DNA of 64,000 nucleotides, taken from Datisca glomerata. Lineage: Eukaryota; Streptophyta; Magnoliopsida; Cucurbitales; Datiscaceae. The position numbers were made by a program, and so were the translations under genes. The DNA lies in assembly GCA_003255025.1 (NCBI GenBank), contig QANY01013250.1, positions 620,001 to 684,000 of the forward strand. The letters are read 5' to 3'. The notes under the pieces are model-generated. The model was given only the letters and a program-made list of their open reading frames with translations, was not told where the DNA came from and did no database searches. Below are positions 16,916-29,036 of the stretch, in pieces. Every line of letters starts with the position of its first letter. Position 1 is the first letter of the stretch.

Positions 16916-18560
16916 ATACGAGCCAAGTTGATAGCTATTTTATATGTCGTGTTCTTCCGCCCATATGTTACTAGTTGTGTCTGAAAAGTACTACTTTACA
17001 GAGAGATTTGTTGTCATAAAACAGAGTCGTTAGTTGTCTGAGGGAAGTATCTGTTTCACCTCTAATGTTTTGACAAATTTGTATCCCAATACTGATATAA
17101 CTAGAAAGATTAATAACATAAAACACTAGAAAAATAAAATAAAAACCAATTTTTGTAGATTTTCTTAAGGTTAATTTGATATTATTTACATTTTCTTGCT
17201 CCCTCTTCTTATCTGTAAATATGTAATATCTACCATCAGATAACACTAAGGGTGAGATTATATGGGATGGCAGACAAGTGAGGTTATCCTACTAGTTTAA
17301 ATTTCTCAATTTATCGTTCAAGAAGATGAGTTCGTAATTGTAATATTATTTAGTGAATTATAAATTATCTTTCATATAAAATAATATTTGAGACAGAAAA
17401 ATCCACGAAAATTGATTTTTGTGGAAATCACGTTTAGTTTTTAACAAAATGTGATCATAGTCTAGCAAATTTTTTTTTAACACTGGTTAGATCGTAGTCT
17501 AATTAAATTTTTTTATTAGATCATGATCTAGCAGAGATCAAGTTGATTAAAAAAAATTTAAATAAAAGTGGCAACTTAGTTCTTTTTCTTGTTACATGAT
17601 GAATATACTCAACGAAAAATATTTATACTATACAAATTGCTTACCCCAACTATAAAACCGAGAAGCCACGAGCGCAATCCTCAGCTGTCTGCAAGGCAAT
17701 ATTAGTCAGATCCTGCACGATTCCCTTAACAGACAAAAGCCTTTCTCTAAGCTTAGAAGAAATAGATTTTCAAATATGTTCAGTATCTCTAATTTTCCCC
17801 GGAAAAATATTTTTACTATACAAAAGCTTTTCTCATATTCATTTCTATCCAAACGCAATCTATGATGACAAATTAGCCAGATTACGAAGTTATATTTAAA
17901 AATGCTTTTTCTCTTATAAAAAACTTAAATTTGGTTAAAACAAAATGTCAGTCTTAAATTTATTTTTTCGTTCTCAAATGTCTCTTCTTAAAAATCTCTC
18001 TTGAAACAATAAAACTTGCTTCCCGGAATTTTGCAATTTTGTTTCTTTAGATTAACTTTTATTTATACTAATCAATACACACATCTAATATTTTATTATT
18101 ATTACTTTTAGTTGTGATTTAACATATTATATTTTTAATTATGATTATAATTTATAATCGTGTTTATGTGAATTAAATATAAATATATATTATGTATTCT
18201 TAATTTATTTGTATAAAATCAGTTTAATGTTTATTGTTATTATTTGTATTTGTTGAAATATTTTGATTCAACCATGTCGTACCACATCATATATATTTGT
18301 AGAAAAAACTTAAGAGTGTGCAATAGAAATATGTTTTCAAAAATTAAAATACAAAAGAATGCCATTAGAATTAATTATTTATTTCATCTTTTATTTTAAA
18401 TTTTGATCGTCCATTTTTCGTTTGTATTGCAAATTTAATTTTTCGTTTGTAAATTTGTGTAACTATATTTATGCAATTATATATTGTTTGTTTCTATCAT
18501 AACAATATATACTTATTTACTTAAAAAAAGTGGTATTCTTTTCATTGTTAAAAAATGATG
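16916..18560. other. Intergenic, AT-rich
   Basis: 3' UTR of the PGES2-like gene, then AT-rich DNA. Around 17430-17545 the sequence GATCATAGTCTAGCA recurs in variants (GATCGTAGTCTAA, GATCATGATCTAGCA), a small degenerate repeat. No gene seen. Confidence 0.4.
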
Positions 18561-18625
18561 TTTCACTTGAAAAGATGGTGCTATTTCACTTGAAAAGATG
18601 GTGTTGTTTCACTTGAAAAATTATA
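18561..18625 (+). repeat. 23-bp tandem repeat, about 3 copies
   Basis: TTTCACTTGAAAAGATGGTG recurs at 18561 and 18584, with a third, partly changed copy at 18607. Confidence 0.85.
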
Positions 18626-18831
18626 TTGTTTCATACCAAAATATGTATTCATTGGATTTATTATTGTTTAAATATATCAAATTATCATAGTTTGTAACGA
18701 TGATAAAAATAATAATAACAACAAATAAGAATGTGACAAATGTATTTTAAGGTGGTATTTTAGGGCTTAGAAGAAAAATATGTGGACATGATTATCCAAA
18801 AAAATTCTCCCTTGCTTCCCCTTTTAATATA

Positions 18832-18860
18832 CTAGTTATATACTCGTTCTACGCTCGTAT
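18832..18860 (-). mobile_element. Possible Helitron 3' end
   Basis: Read on the minus strand, a GC-rich ACGAGCGTAGAACGAGT stretch precedes ATATAA and then CTAG (18832-18835). The layout resembles the 3' ends near 23578 and 24337, but the stem is weak here. Confidence 0.3.
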
Positions 18861-20080
18861 TTTATCTACTGAACTAATTAATGTATCTAATCAATTCTTT
18901 GATAATTGTATTTGTGAAATCAATTTCATGAGAACAAAAATTAAAACAATGAGAAATATCAAGTGAAAAAGACAAAAAAAAAAAGTTATTACCTATTGGA
19001 GATGGTAAATATGACTTATACTTTTTCTCATATATTGTATGAATTATATGAAAATAAAATATATCAATTATAAGTCCTGATTAATATCAATATAATAAAT
19101 TTAACGTTTCACATGTTTTTGACTATATTTATAACATAAATAAAATATTTTATTAAAAATAATAAAACACATTAATCAACTAAAATAATAAAATTAAATA
19201 GATCTTCCTCTCTACTTTTTCCAAGCTAGAGGAAAAATGATATCTAAACAAGTCATCTATAATATCTAAAAATGAAACCATTCATTAACCCAGATTTAAT
19301 AGCAACATAAACTTATACATTTCATTGGTAGCACAACATTAAACCATTTATTTTCATCTATTACTTAACACATAAAAAATAAGAGTGAAATGTGAAAAGT
19401 TATAAAGAAATATGAAGCATTGAATTGCTAGAATTTGAAGTATATTTAATGACGATTAACAGATTTTGATATTAATATTTTTAATTCATTATATGTAAAC
19501 TAACAAATTTTAGCTATGAAATTAGCTTGGTATAATTTCTAATTTCTATTGGTTAGTTAGAAACCTTTCGTTAGTTTTCATTATATTTGATTTTAAAACA
19601 TCTTTCTAAAATTTAGCAAATTTTAGGTGCAAATTTTCATTGTTATAATTTCTAATTTCTAATGGTTAGTTTAAAACTTTTCGTTACTTTCTATTATATT
19701 TGATTTTGAAACATTTTTTTTCAAAATTTACAAGTTAAATAAAATAAAATTTTGCCAAAGTAAGTTAATATAATATATTGATTAAATACTAACATTATTC
19801 ATTTTTAACAAATTAAATGGTCATAGTGTTTACATGTTCTATAAAACCGATTAATGCGTTAAATTTAATAAAGATATTAATTATCTAAAAATTGTTAAAA
19901 TTTTAAATATGTAATATTACGTGACGTAATGTAAGGTATGACATTTGGCATATTTTAAAGTGTGTATAACCAATTTTACATATGTATATAAAATTATAGA
20001 TTTTTGTGAAAATTTATGTTTGTAAATTGGAGCTATGGGAATCGGATGAAGTTTGTGGGCCTGTATATGGGTCATGATAA
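18861..20080. other. Intergenic, AT-rich
   Basis: No gene seen. A direct repeat of about 113 bp period lies at 19531-19735, marked by TATAATTTCTAATTTCTA in both copies and followed by TTATATTTGATTTT. Confidence 0.45.
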
Positions 20081-20081
20081 T

Positions 20082-20275
20082 CACGTGGACAGTCATCTAA
20101 TCACGTGGGCATTGTGGACTCTGAAACATTAGCAGTGAATATGGTTCATTTCATACATAGGCCCTTTTGAAGTCTTCCAAGACCCCAAAGCTCAATGGAC
20201 CCACAAGTAAGCTGATGTGTCTAAATGCATCCACGTGTCAGAGCATCAATGTGGCATTTGATACGCCACGTATAG
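20082..20275. promoter_or_regulatory. Cluster of CACGTG (G-box) motifs
   Basis: Perfect CACGTG palindromes occur at 20082-20087, 20102-20107 and 20232-20237, with a related CCACGT at about 20266. The first two sit exactly 20 bp apart in matching TAATCACGTGG contexts. G-boxes bind bZIP and bHLH factors. No gene start is found nearby, so regulatory use is only a possibility. Confidence 0.3.
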
Positions 20276-20464
20276 GAGTAGCACAATGAAATTCTTATGA
20301 TTTCTTAACTCAAAATAGTTGCTAAAAATGGTGAAGACTTATCTCTCGTTTTTTGGGGTCATAAATAAATGAGAGAAAATATTTGGTATTACTTGCTTTA
20401 AAATATAATATTTGATTAAGTATTTTGATGAAAGAATGGATATATGTTTGGAATTTAATGATAT

Positions 20465-20910
20465 TAAGGATGTTCATGGTTCGGTTGAATTCAAATTTCA
20501 AGCCAAACAAAAAAGTTTCAGTTCGATAATATCGTCGAACCAAACTAGATTATTAATTAAAAATGAGCTGAAGTGAAAGTTTCAGTTTGACGTGGTTCTC
20601 ATTCAATCCGGTGCGATTCTCCAATTTAGCCCTAATGTTCAACACAAAATTACTACAAAAATTTAATTGAAAACTAAAGTTTTCATTTGGTTTGGCTAAG
20701 TTTGGCATCAAGTTATCATAACAAGAAAATAGAAAATTAAAGTTTAGAAAATTAAAGTTCCAGTCTCTTTATGCCAAAATTCCAAATCGAACCAGAATTT
20801 TAGTCTTTAAGCTTTCTAAACCGAATTGAATCAAAGACTCCATAAAGAATCGACTGAACCAGTAATTTTTGGTTCAATTCAATTAGTTCGGTAAAAAAAG
20901 ATCACTCCTA
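20465..20910. mobile_element. hAT-like MITE
   Basis: The left end TAAGGATGTTCATGGTTCGG and the right end ...GATCACTCCTA are imperfect inverted repeats. Flanks AATGATAT (20457-20464) and AATAATAT (20911-20918) match at 7 of 8 bases. The interior carries TTCGGTT/AACCGAA-type motifs on both strands and no gene. Confidence 0.65.
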
Positions 20911-21022
20911 AATAATATGAAAAGTTATTGAATATTTTTTTGGGTCAAAGACAATTCTTGTATTCAACCAAAAGTATTGTACTTGTACAAGGGGCATACC
21001 CAAGGGACAACAAACACAAAAG

Positions 21023-21912
21023 TAGAGGTGACAAGTGGGTCGGTTCGTCCCGTAAAATCGGCTGAACCGGGCCGTTATAAGCCGGGATCGGACCGGCCCG
21101 GATGCTAGGCCCGGCCCGGGTCGGCCCGTGAATCCACTCATTTGTCTAAAAAATTGAATAATTTTGTATATATTGAAGTTTAAACCATTGATCTCTCCCT
21201 TATAAATCACACTAATTATCAGTAGACCAAGACAACATTTGTTAAATATATTATTTAAAATATATTCTTATTATATTTTAACACATTTTATCGAAACTTG
21301 ATATAATATACTTTTGAGATAAACATATTTAATTAAATAAAAAATCATATTTTTCATTTAAATGAATATTCTATTCAATGAAAAATATGATTCCTGAAAA
21401 CTTTAAAAAATATTGGTTTAATATTCATAATATTTTTTGTTGCCTTAATGAAAATGAATTATAAATTAGTTATTAATTATTTATTATATTTTTAGATTTT
21501 ACATTAATATTAATATCACTAGTTTATGAATTTAATAAATAAAATAATTATTTTACTTATTATTACAAATTTTTCTATTAAAATGTTAAAGTAATAAAAT
21601 AAAATAATTATAAGAAAGTAACATGACTTCGTATAGTTTAGTGGTAATCTCTACACTTCATCTATTCTCTACACTTCATCTATTCTCTACACTTCATCTA
21701 TTCTCTACCAAGGTTTAACTCTCTCATCTACATTTTTTAGAATTAATCACATTAAAAGGAGGGAAAACCGGCAAAACCCGGACCAGTTGTGTCGCCCTAA
21801 AATTCCAGCGGCTCGACCCGGAATCGGCCCATGAACTGGTGGAAAAGGCCCGGGGACCGGCCATGAACTGCCTGGGCCGAGCATTAATGGGCCGACCCGG
21901 TTGCCACCTCTA
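21023..21912. mobile_element. hAT-type MITE with perfect 8-bp TSD
   Basis: The ends are TAGAGGTGACAAGTGGGTCGG on the left (first 20 bases) and CCGACCCGGTTGCCACCTCTA on the right (last 20 bases), inverted with few mismatches. CACAAAAG flanks both sides exactly (21015-21022 and 21913-21920). GC-rich subterminal blocks (GGCCCGG, GGGCCG) enclose an AT-rich centre. The centre holds tRNA-promoter-like pieces, including TAGTTTAGTGGTAA near 21634 and an AAGGTTTAACTCTC near 21710, separated by an 18-bp tandem repeat. No transposase is encoded. Confidence 0.85.
21649..21702 (+). repeat. 18-bp tandem repeat, 3 copies
   Basis: CTCTACACTTCATCTATT is repeated three times without change, with a partial fourth copy. 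It lies inside the MITE at 21023-21912, between an A-box-like and a B-box-like sequence. Confidence 0.95.
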
Positions 21913-22349
21913 CACAAAAGGAACCGAGTAATTTTTAAAAGCAGAACTAGCTATGAAATCACTAAAATGTAAACCTCTCATTTTTTCAAGAAAGATAATT
22001 CTTTACTTTACCATAAAGCATATCTTCTTAGATAACAAACGAGACTCCGTAATTTTTCTTGTAAACAGGGCCAAAGATAGTAGACAAAGCAAGAAAAAAT
22101 AAGTTTAGAACATAAATTTTCAATAGACTTACTACTACCTAAGGAACCAAGCCAGAGGATAATATAAGACTAATCAAAATTTGCAATCACTCTCCACATT
22201 CCCTCATAATAGTACCAAGAATATGAGCTTCATAATCACAATCCAGGAAGAGGTAAGAGACTGATTTCGATTCAAGCATCAAAAACTAAAATCTTTAAAT
22301 ATATCACGATCTTGTTGTGAACCCTATATTTGGTATTTAGCTTATTAAG

Positions 22350-22740
22350 AAAAACTAACTAAAGGATAAATGAACACTTAGGAATATGCCCTTAAAATCA
22401 AACAACTTTATACCAAGCAACTTCTGAAGTAACACCAACAATCTCACTATAAGTATGATTTGTAGAGAAATCACCACTGCCCCAAAGCTGCAGGACATGG
22501 ATAGTAATATGTCTAGAAGAAAATACATTCGACCAAACCCACTGCCCATCCTCAATAAATGTAGAAAGAGGAGTAGATAGAGGTAAACCTGTCTGAGTAA
22601 CTATATCCCGTCCAAACTGTTGAAACAGGAAGCCGTTCGGTACCCAAGGATCTATAACTAAACAAACAGAGCTTCCATCACCCACTTCAATACTGCGCAT
22701 ATGAGCAATCTTACCTCTCAATTAAATAAGCTTTCTCCAA
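22350..22740 (-). pseudogene. LINE fragment, RT zinc-binding region
   Basis: The minus strand encodes VGDGSSVCLVIDPWVPNG, RFGRDIVTQTGLPL-like residues, then DGQWVW and SGDFST. This order (GxGxxxxxWxDxW, GPRxxxxxGL, W.W, GxFST) is that of the zinc-binding region after the reverse transcriptase in plant LINE ORF2 proteins. No RT core or start codon is present, so it is a truncated relic. Confidence 0.65.
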
Positions 22741-23552
22741 GACCAGGAAGGGTCGGAGCACATATTGATTGTGAATATAGAGTGATTTTTTAGAAGATTT
22801 GATGAACACCAAGCTACTCATAAGGAATTTTTTCTCTTCAGCAAGCTTCTAAAAGTGTGCTCCATATATGGCAGGTGGTTTGAATTTGAGTACCAAATTA
22901 TTGAATATTCAGTACTCTAAAAACACTAGAAAATTCTTAGCCAAACAATTGTATTGACCGTACTTCTAAAGGTGTAATGTAAGAGTTTAGAATAATTTAT
23001 ACTATATTAAAAATGAATTAAATGAGATAAACTTTTGATTCCCCAATTTACCATTTAAAGTTTCTTAAAATATAGTACAAATGATGTATTTCACATTTTC
23101 TCATTTTGTTCCTAGATAAAAGTTTATTTTTTCATAATAATTTGTTTATTAGTAGTTAGTAAAATGGATTTTTTAAGCATGATGTGATTAGATACATAAA
23201 TATATGTACATATGAAAGATCTTTTATACAATAAATTTTATTTTTAAGTCAATATAATTTATTCGTAAAAATTTCTAAATTAATATTTTATAATGTTTAT
23301 ATTATCAAGAACATGAAAATTCATATAAATAGAGTGAGAGAGATGCATTCATGTATGTATTGACAAGAATCTATTTCTTAATATGATAATTATTTATTGA
23401 AAACATGATTCAAAATAAAATCATTTCTAATATTTTTCAAAGAGAAGTGTTATATAGTACAATTTAAACAAGGTAATGTGTTTATCATTATTAATACTTT
23501 ATTTTCCATTTAGCTTTCTTAAATCATACGTGTATTTAAACTGATTAAACAC
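22741..23552. other. AT-rich intergenic, body of a possible Helitron
   Basis: Very AT-rich. TATACTATATTAAAAATG near 23000 resembles sequence that follows the CTAG ends near 23578 and 57108, so part of this stretch may be a non-autonomous Helitron ending at 23578. Confidence 0.35.
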
Positions 23553-23578
23553 GTGCAAGGCACATACTTTTTTACTAG
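23553..23578 (+). mobile_element. Helitron-like 3' end
   Basis: A short hairpin (GTGC-AAG-GCAC, 23553-23563) is followed 11 bases later by CTAG (23575-23578) and then T. That is the usual Helitron terminus: a hairpin roughly 10 bases before CTRR. The 5' end is not securely located. Confidence 0.5.
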
Positions 23579-24312
23579 TATATTAAAGGGAGCTTAAGTA
23601 GCATAAATTTTTAATTTTCTTATTTACTCTTTAAGCCCCACTAAATATAGTATAAGATTAAAGTTTCTTTTTAGATTTAATTTATTTATAATTCTATTCA
23701 TTAATTATTCTTTTACTAATACTTTATAAAATTTAATATTTAATATTATTATGTTATTGAAAATGTGAAGATTCATGTATATGATTTTAGAGATTCTTAC
23801 ATTATAAACATTATTTCAGTCAATAACGATGAGTTTTTATCTATTTGTAAGATTTTTTTATTGTTTAGTTTTTTAAGTTTTATAATAAATGTAATAGTTT
23901 TTAATGTCCACTATTCATAATAAAATAGTTTGTCATATTTAATTTTCTCTTCTCAATTTTTTTTTTAAATTTTATAATAAATGTAATAATTTTCATTTTA
24001 TATTACGATATAAATTTGTTAAGATCATGTATTATTTTATTAAAAAATTCTTGTAATATAATTTTATCATCTCAAGATAATGCGCAATTTAGCAAAGTTT
24101 CATTTGTTATAATTTTATTATAAATATATTGTCTCTAGGTGATGAACGATCTATTCAAATATTTTTTTATTTACAATAGTTTAATGATAAATATGAGAAA
24201 ATTATCATTATCATTTCATTTTATTTTAAATCTATAATATTTTAAAAGTTAATGTATTTATTATAACATTAATAATAAATTTAAAACGTATTATATAATT
24301 TTAAAATTCTCG

Positions 24313-24337
24313 AGTGAAACACTTTCTTTTTCACTAG
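24313..24337 (+). mobile_element. Second Helitron-like 3' end
   Basis: Hairpin AGTG-AAA-CACT (24313-24323), then CTAG at 24334-24337. The DNA from about 23579 starts TATATTAAAGGGAGC and may be the body of this second element, arranged head-to-tail after the first. Confidence 0.45.
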
Positions 24338-24807
24338 TTAGTTTAAATGTTAAAAAACAATTTCTCTATTTAGGATTGAAAAAAATAGAACAGAAAACGT
24401 TATTGTTATTTTTCAAAAGACAGGAAATGAAATTGCTATTCTTAAGCCTTTCCCAATGACCAAACTGCAATCTCTGATTCTTTCTCTCTTTAACGTCTGA
24501 CTCTTTCACGTCTCCATTGAGTGAATCTCTCTCTCTCACCTCTCTCTCTCTCACTCTATGAAATCTCTGACCCGAGAGTTCTGTGACTCTCTCTGTTCAC
24601 AAAATCTGCATGTGTACGTCGTCGTTTATCGCCACCTCCTTTGTCTGGTCACTACTTAATGCTTTGTTTGTTCCTAACCCTCATCATCCTTCTCTCTCTC
24701 AACCTTTTGTTGTTTTTCCAATATTAGGCAATCAAGGCTACAAATTTTGATTTGATTAATAATAATCACATATTTTTTTTCAAAGACTTTCTGTTTCCTC
24801 TCCCCAC

Positions 24808-24817
24808 TATATATAAA
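24808..24817 (+). promoter_or_regulatory. TATA box of the BOI-like gene
   Basis: TATATATAAA lies about 200 bp before the ATG at 25012. A GAGAGAGAGAGAG leader tract lies downstream near 24885-24897. Position and sequence fit a plant core promoter with transcription starting near 24840. Confidence 0.6.
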
Positions 24818-25011
24818 TCATAACCGATGTATCAAAGAAGCCTTGTTACGCCTAAAACAGAGTCTAGTGAGAGAAAAAGATAGAGAGAGAGAGAGGCCAT
24901 TTCTCTGTTTCTTGTTAATTACAGCTAAGAAATAGGTGAAAGGAGGAGGAAGTTCTGGTTCTGTTTACTTTTTTCTTCTTTCTTGGATACTTGCCGTGGT
25001 TTCAACTTTCA

Positions 25012-25890
25012 ATGGCCGTTGAGGCCCAGTTTTATTCAGAAAATTTGGGTTTACCATCTCTGTATGGTTTTCAGGATTGGACCTTCAATCCTGTTTCTGG
25101 GGTTGGTGATGATCTTTGTTGTCTTCTTCATTCTCAGCCATTAGATCAGTTTATTCAAATGGTATCTTCTTCTTCTTCTTCGAGCTGTAATAGCTTTCTT
25201 GTTCATCCATTGAATCCTCATCAGCTTGTCTTGCAGCAGAGCCAAGAAATTGACTCCATTCTTCAATCACAGGTAAAAACTTCACATGGGTATTACTGAT
25301 TTAGAGGTTTTCATTCTTTTTTTCATCTGGGTGATTCACAAAATTTGAAATTACGATCATTTTTTTCTTAAAAAACACAGAATGAGAAGCTAAGGCTCGC
25401 CTTACATGAGCAGAGGAAGCTAGAAATGACTGCCATTCTGAACAGTTTAGAAACAAAAACTTTAAGGTTAATGAAGCAAAAGGAAGAAGACTTGGAAACT
25501 GCGAGAAAGAAATCAATGGAGCTTCAAGAATGGTTGAAGAAAGCAGAGACAGAGAGAGAAATATGGGAAAGACTAGCAAAAGCAAAGGAAGCCATGGTAA
25601 TAGATCTGAACAAAGCCATAGAAAAAGCAAGAGAGGAACTGGGTTTTCTGGTCAACAACTACAGAACAGAAGATGCAGATTCTTGCTGCGAAAGAGAAGA
25701 CAGAATTGAAGAAAAAGTTGATAAAAAGATGAGAAATTTGGCGTGTAGAAACTGCAACAGCAGAAGCTCGTGTGTTCTTTTCTTACCATGCAGGCACCTC
25801 TGTTCGTGTAAATCTTGCGAAGCTTTTCTTGGTTATTGTCCCGTTTGTCTTTCTGTAAAACAAGCTAGCCTCGAAGTCTTTCTGGTCTAA
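25012..25890 (+). CDS. BOI-related RING-type E3 ubiquitin ligase
   Basis: Two exons, 25012-25272 and 25381-25890, 256 aa. The ATG chosen begins MAVEAQFYSENLGLPSLYGF, the usual N terminus of the family. Exon 1 also contains a serine run (SSSSSSS). Residues ~75-185 form a long charged helix, including the WRD-type segment WLKKAETEREIWERLAKAKE (138-157) that mediates partner binding in BOI-type proteins. The C-terminal C3HC4 RING uses C209, C212, C224, H226, C230, C233, C240 and C243 (LPCRHLCSCKSC, CPVC). BOI/BRG proteins ubiquitinate or bind transcription regulators such as MYB108/BOS1 and DELLA proteins and limit cell death and gibberellin responses (family knowledge). All zinc ligands are intact. 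The precise orthologue is not resolved. Confidence 0.93.
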
Positions 25891-26542
25891 CAAGCAACAA
25901 AGACCTACAAAAGAAAAAAAAAGGAAAGAAAAAATTACCGTACTAAAGAAAATTGAATCTATTTTACGTCTGAAACATGAGAGTTATTTTTTTTTTGTTT
26001 GTGTACTGAAAAGATAGAAAAATGGAATTGAAAATGAAGAGTATTATTGTACAAATAGATCAGAAGAATCTTTTCCTTTTTGTGTTATATTCGTTTCCTG
26101 AAGTGGGATTATTATATATTCCTGATTTAGATTGATTACGTTTTGAGAGGAACTAGTTTAGAGGGACAGGGACACCATGGTCGACAGTGCCAACTCTCTG
26201 TAACTGACACAAAATATAAGTGAAAGATCAGTTTAATTTTGACATTAATTAATCAAAACGCTGCAATCTCTCCTGTCACAGCCACTTACCCTTTTCTTTT
26301 TATGGGGTTTGTTGTTTGCCTCTTCCAATGTGCCTAGTTCGTCGACTATTTTTAATGCCGTGAAAGTAGCAATTGCAGGCCATATAGCTTGGAAACGGTC
26401 ACCTTTCTTCCCCTGATACTGCGACCACGGACCAACTGTATCTATAGGCCCTCTGGTCTATAAGTCTAAACGCATATAAGCCTACCTACTTTTGAAAAGT
26501 AAGATTTAATGTAAATCTGAAAAAATAATGAGTTGTGACTAT
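25891..26542. other. 3' flank of the BOI-like gene
   Basis: 3' UTR followed by moderately AT-rich intergenic DNA. No feature is recognised. Confidence 0.4.
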
Positions 26543-26959
26543 AAAACAAAAAAATATTTGAGTTATTTAGATAAATATTTTTTTTATTTAACCTATGAAT
26601 TTTTATATTTTTTTAAAATTGAATTTTATATTTTAAGACCCACATAATTAAAATAAATATTATTAATTTATTTTCAATGCACAATCAAATCAATGTTTTC
26701 ATCTCTTCTCAATTTCTTTTATTAAACGAAGTTCATATTCTTTTTTTTTTCTTCATCTTCTTCTTCGTCTTCTTCTCATTATAATTATTATTTTTGTTAT
26801 TATTCAATGGACTCTATGATCCTTCAGTTAGATAGTGAGTCACTTCAGCGAGACCCATTTTTCTTCTTTAACGAGACCCATTTTCTTCTTCTTCTTCAAC
26901 GAGACGCACTCGGATTCTCATTCTTCTATTTTTTGAACCCTTCAAATAATGATTTTGAT

Positions 26960-28770
26960 TTTGAAAGTGAAAAAAACTATTTGAAGGGTTCAAGTAGATG
27001 TATCTGACTACTTGAACCATCTAAGTATTTTGATTCTAGAAGTCAACACGTAACTATTTGAAGGGTTCAAGTAATTATATCTGACTACTTGAACATTTCA
27101 AGTAAGTAATGATTTTAATTATGGAAGTAAAACAAGTAACTACTTAAGAGTTCAAGTAGTTGCATATGACTACTTGAACCCTTCAAGTAGTGATTTTGAT
27201 TCTGGAATTCAAAATAAGTAACTACTTGAGTGGTTCAAGTAGTCAGATACAACTACTTGAACCCTTCAAGTAGTAACTTATCATGACTTCCGGAATCAAA
27301 ATCATTATTTAAAGAGTTCAAATAATTAGATACAGTTACACGTAATTTGAGTACTTGAAGGGTTCAAATAGTACGACTACATGAACCCTCCAAGTAGTCA
27401 CATGTTTTCTGTATAAATTACTACATAAAACAAAATGACTACTTGAAGGATTTAAGTAATCTTTTTTATCAGTCAACACTCATACACCATACCGCAACTT
27501 GAACCATTCAAATAGTTATTTATGACAACTTGAATGGTTCAAGTAATTTTTCTTGTTAGTTAATTACGCATACATCAGGTGACTACTTGAAGAGTTCAAT
27601 TATTTGAATCCTTCAAACAATTTTTTTTTATCAGTCAACACTCATACACCAGGTGACTACTTGAAGAGTTCAAGTAATTGTTTATGACTACTTGAACCCT
27701 TCAAGTAGTAATTTAATTCTGAAAGTCAAAATAAGTAATTACTTGAAATTATGTATAAAAAAGAATTACTTATTTTTATTTAATAATAACCGAGAATGAA
27801 GTTTTCAATCTATTTTGTACGTATATTGTACATATTTAGCAATCCAATGCAAATTGCATATATTTTATGACTACTTGAAGGGCTCAAGTAATTTTACGGG
27901 TGACGTGGTTCCACACGGGTCACGTGGTTCCAATCGAGTCAAAAGTTATGCCCCTTGGTAGTAGATATGTGCGTGCCACAATCCATTTATTTCATAAATT
28001 CTGAAGCTGCACCATCCGCATCACTACTTAAACCCTTCAAGTAGTGACGAGCTTACTAGACAAAAGACTTCAAGAGAAAAAAATTACTTGAAGGGTTCAA
28101 GTAGTAAAACATGACCACTTGAACATTTCAAGTAATCACATGCTCACTGAAAAATTGACTGTTAGAGACAAAAATGACTACTTGAAGGGTTCAAGTAGTC
28201 ATTTTTTACTACTGAACCCTTCAAGTAATTTTTTTTCTCTTGAAGTCTATTGTCCAGTAAGCTCGTCACTACTTGAATGGTTCAAGTAGTGGTTTATAAC
28301 CACTTGAATCTTTCAAGTAGTTATTTTGATTCTTGTAGTCAGTCATCTAGAGAGAATGTGACTAGTTTAAGGGTTCAAGTAGTTATAAAACATTACTTAG
28401 ACCCTTCAAGTAGTTATTTATCCAGAGAGCTTGGGTTACTTGAAGGGTTCAAGTAGTGTTTTATAACTACTCCTTCAAGTAGTCATTCTGATTCTCTCAC
28501 TCACTTATCCAGAGAGCATGTAACTATTTGAAGGGTTTAAATAATTGTATATAACTACTTGAACTCATCAAGTAGTTGATTTTATTATGATGGCAGTAAA
28601 GCAGCAGTAAAGCAGAGACCACTTGACTGTTTGAAGAGTTAAGAATGGGTCTCTAACTACTAGAACCTTTTAAATAATTATTTTTTCTAGCATCAACAAC
28701 CCAAAAATTAGTGGCTAATTGAAGGATTCAAATTTTTGTTTCGTCCAAATAGTTGGTTTTATTCTGTCAG
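26960..28770. repeat. Array of degenerate ~20-23 bp palindromes
   Basis: Dozens of copies of an inverted repeat with arms ACTACTTGAA and TTCAAGTAGT around a CCC or GGG core, spaced roughly 30-80 bp apart. Perfect examples are at 27169-27191 and 27252-27274. Many units occur as half-sites or with one or two changes. Between units, phrases such as GATTTTGATTCTGGAA and CACTCATACACCA also recur, so larger units were probably duplicated. Confidence 0.85.
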
Positions 28771-28940
28771 CTACTTGAAGCATTACTTGAAGAATAGGTA
28801 GCAGTATGTTCTTGTTGAAAAAGAAGAAGGAGAAGAATGGCCATGTCTCGGTAAAAAAGGATTGGTCACGGGGTTTCGAAGAAATAGAAGAACAATAAAA
28901 GAAGAAGACGATAAAGAAGAAGCAGCAAGAGAAGAATAAA

Positions 28941-29036
28941 AGAAGAAGAAGAAGAAGAAGAAGAAGAAGAAGAAGAAGAAGAAGAAGAAGAAGAAGAAGA
29001 AGAAGAAGAAGAAGAAGAAGAAGAAGAAGAAGAAGA
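28941..29036 (+). repeat. (AGA)n trinucleotide microsatellite
   Basis: About 32 uninterrupted AGA/GAA units, with related purine-only sequence on both sides. It borders the palindrome array. Confidence 0.97.

Noticed and set aside
20908..21210. 100-codon frame on - with GFTGRPGPGLASGPVRSR
   Set aside because: It lies on the GC-rich subterminal block of the MITE at 21023-21912 and has no homology that I recognise.
26960..28770. CRISPR-like array of short repeats
   Set aside because: Repeats are palindromic, degenerate, irregularly spaced and in a plant nuclear context; no cas genes.
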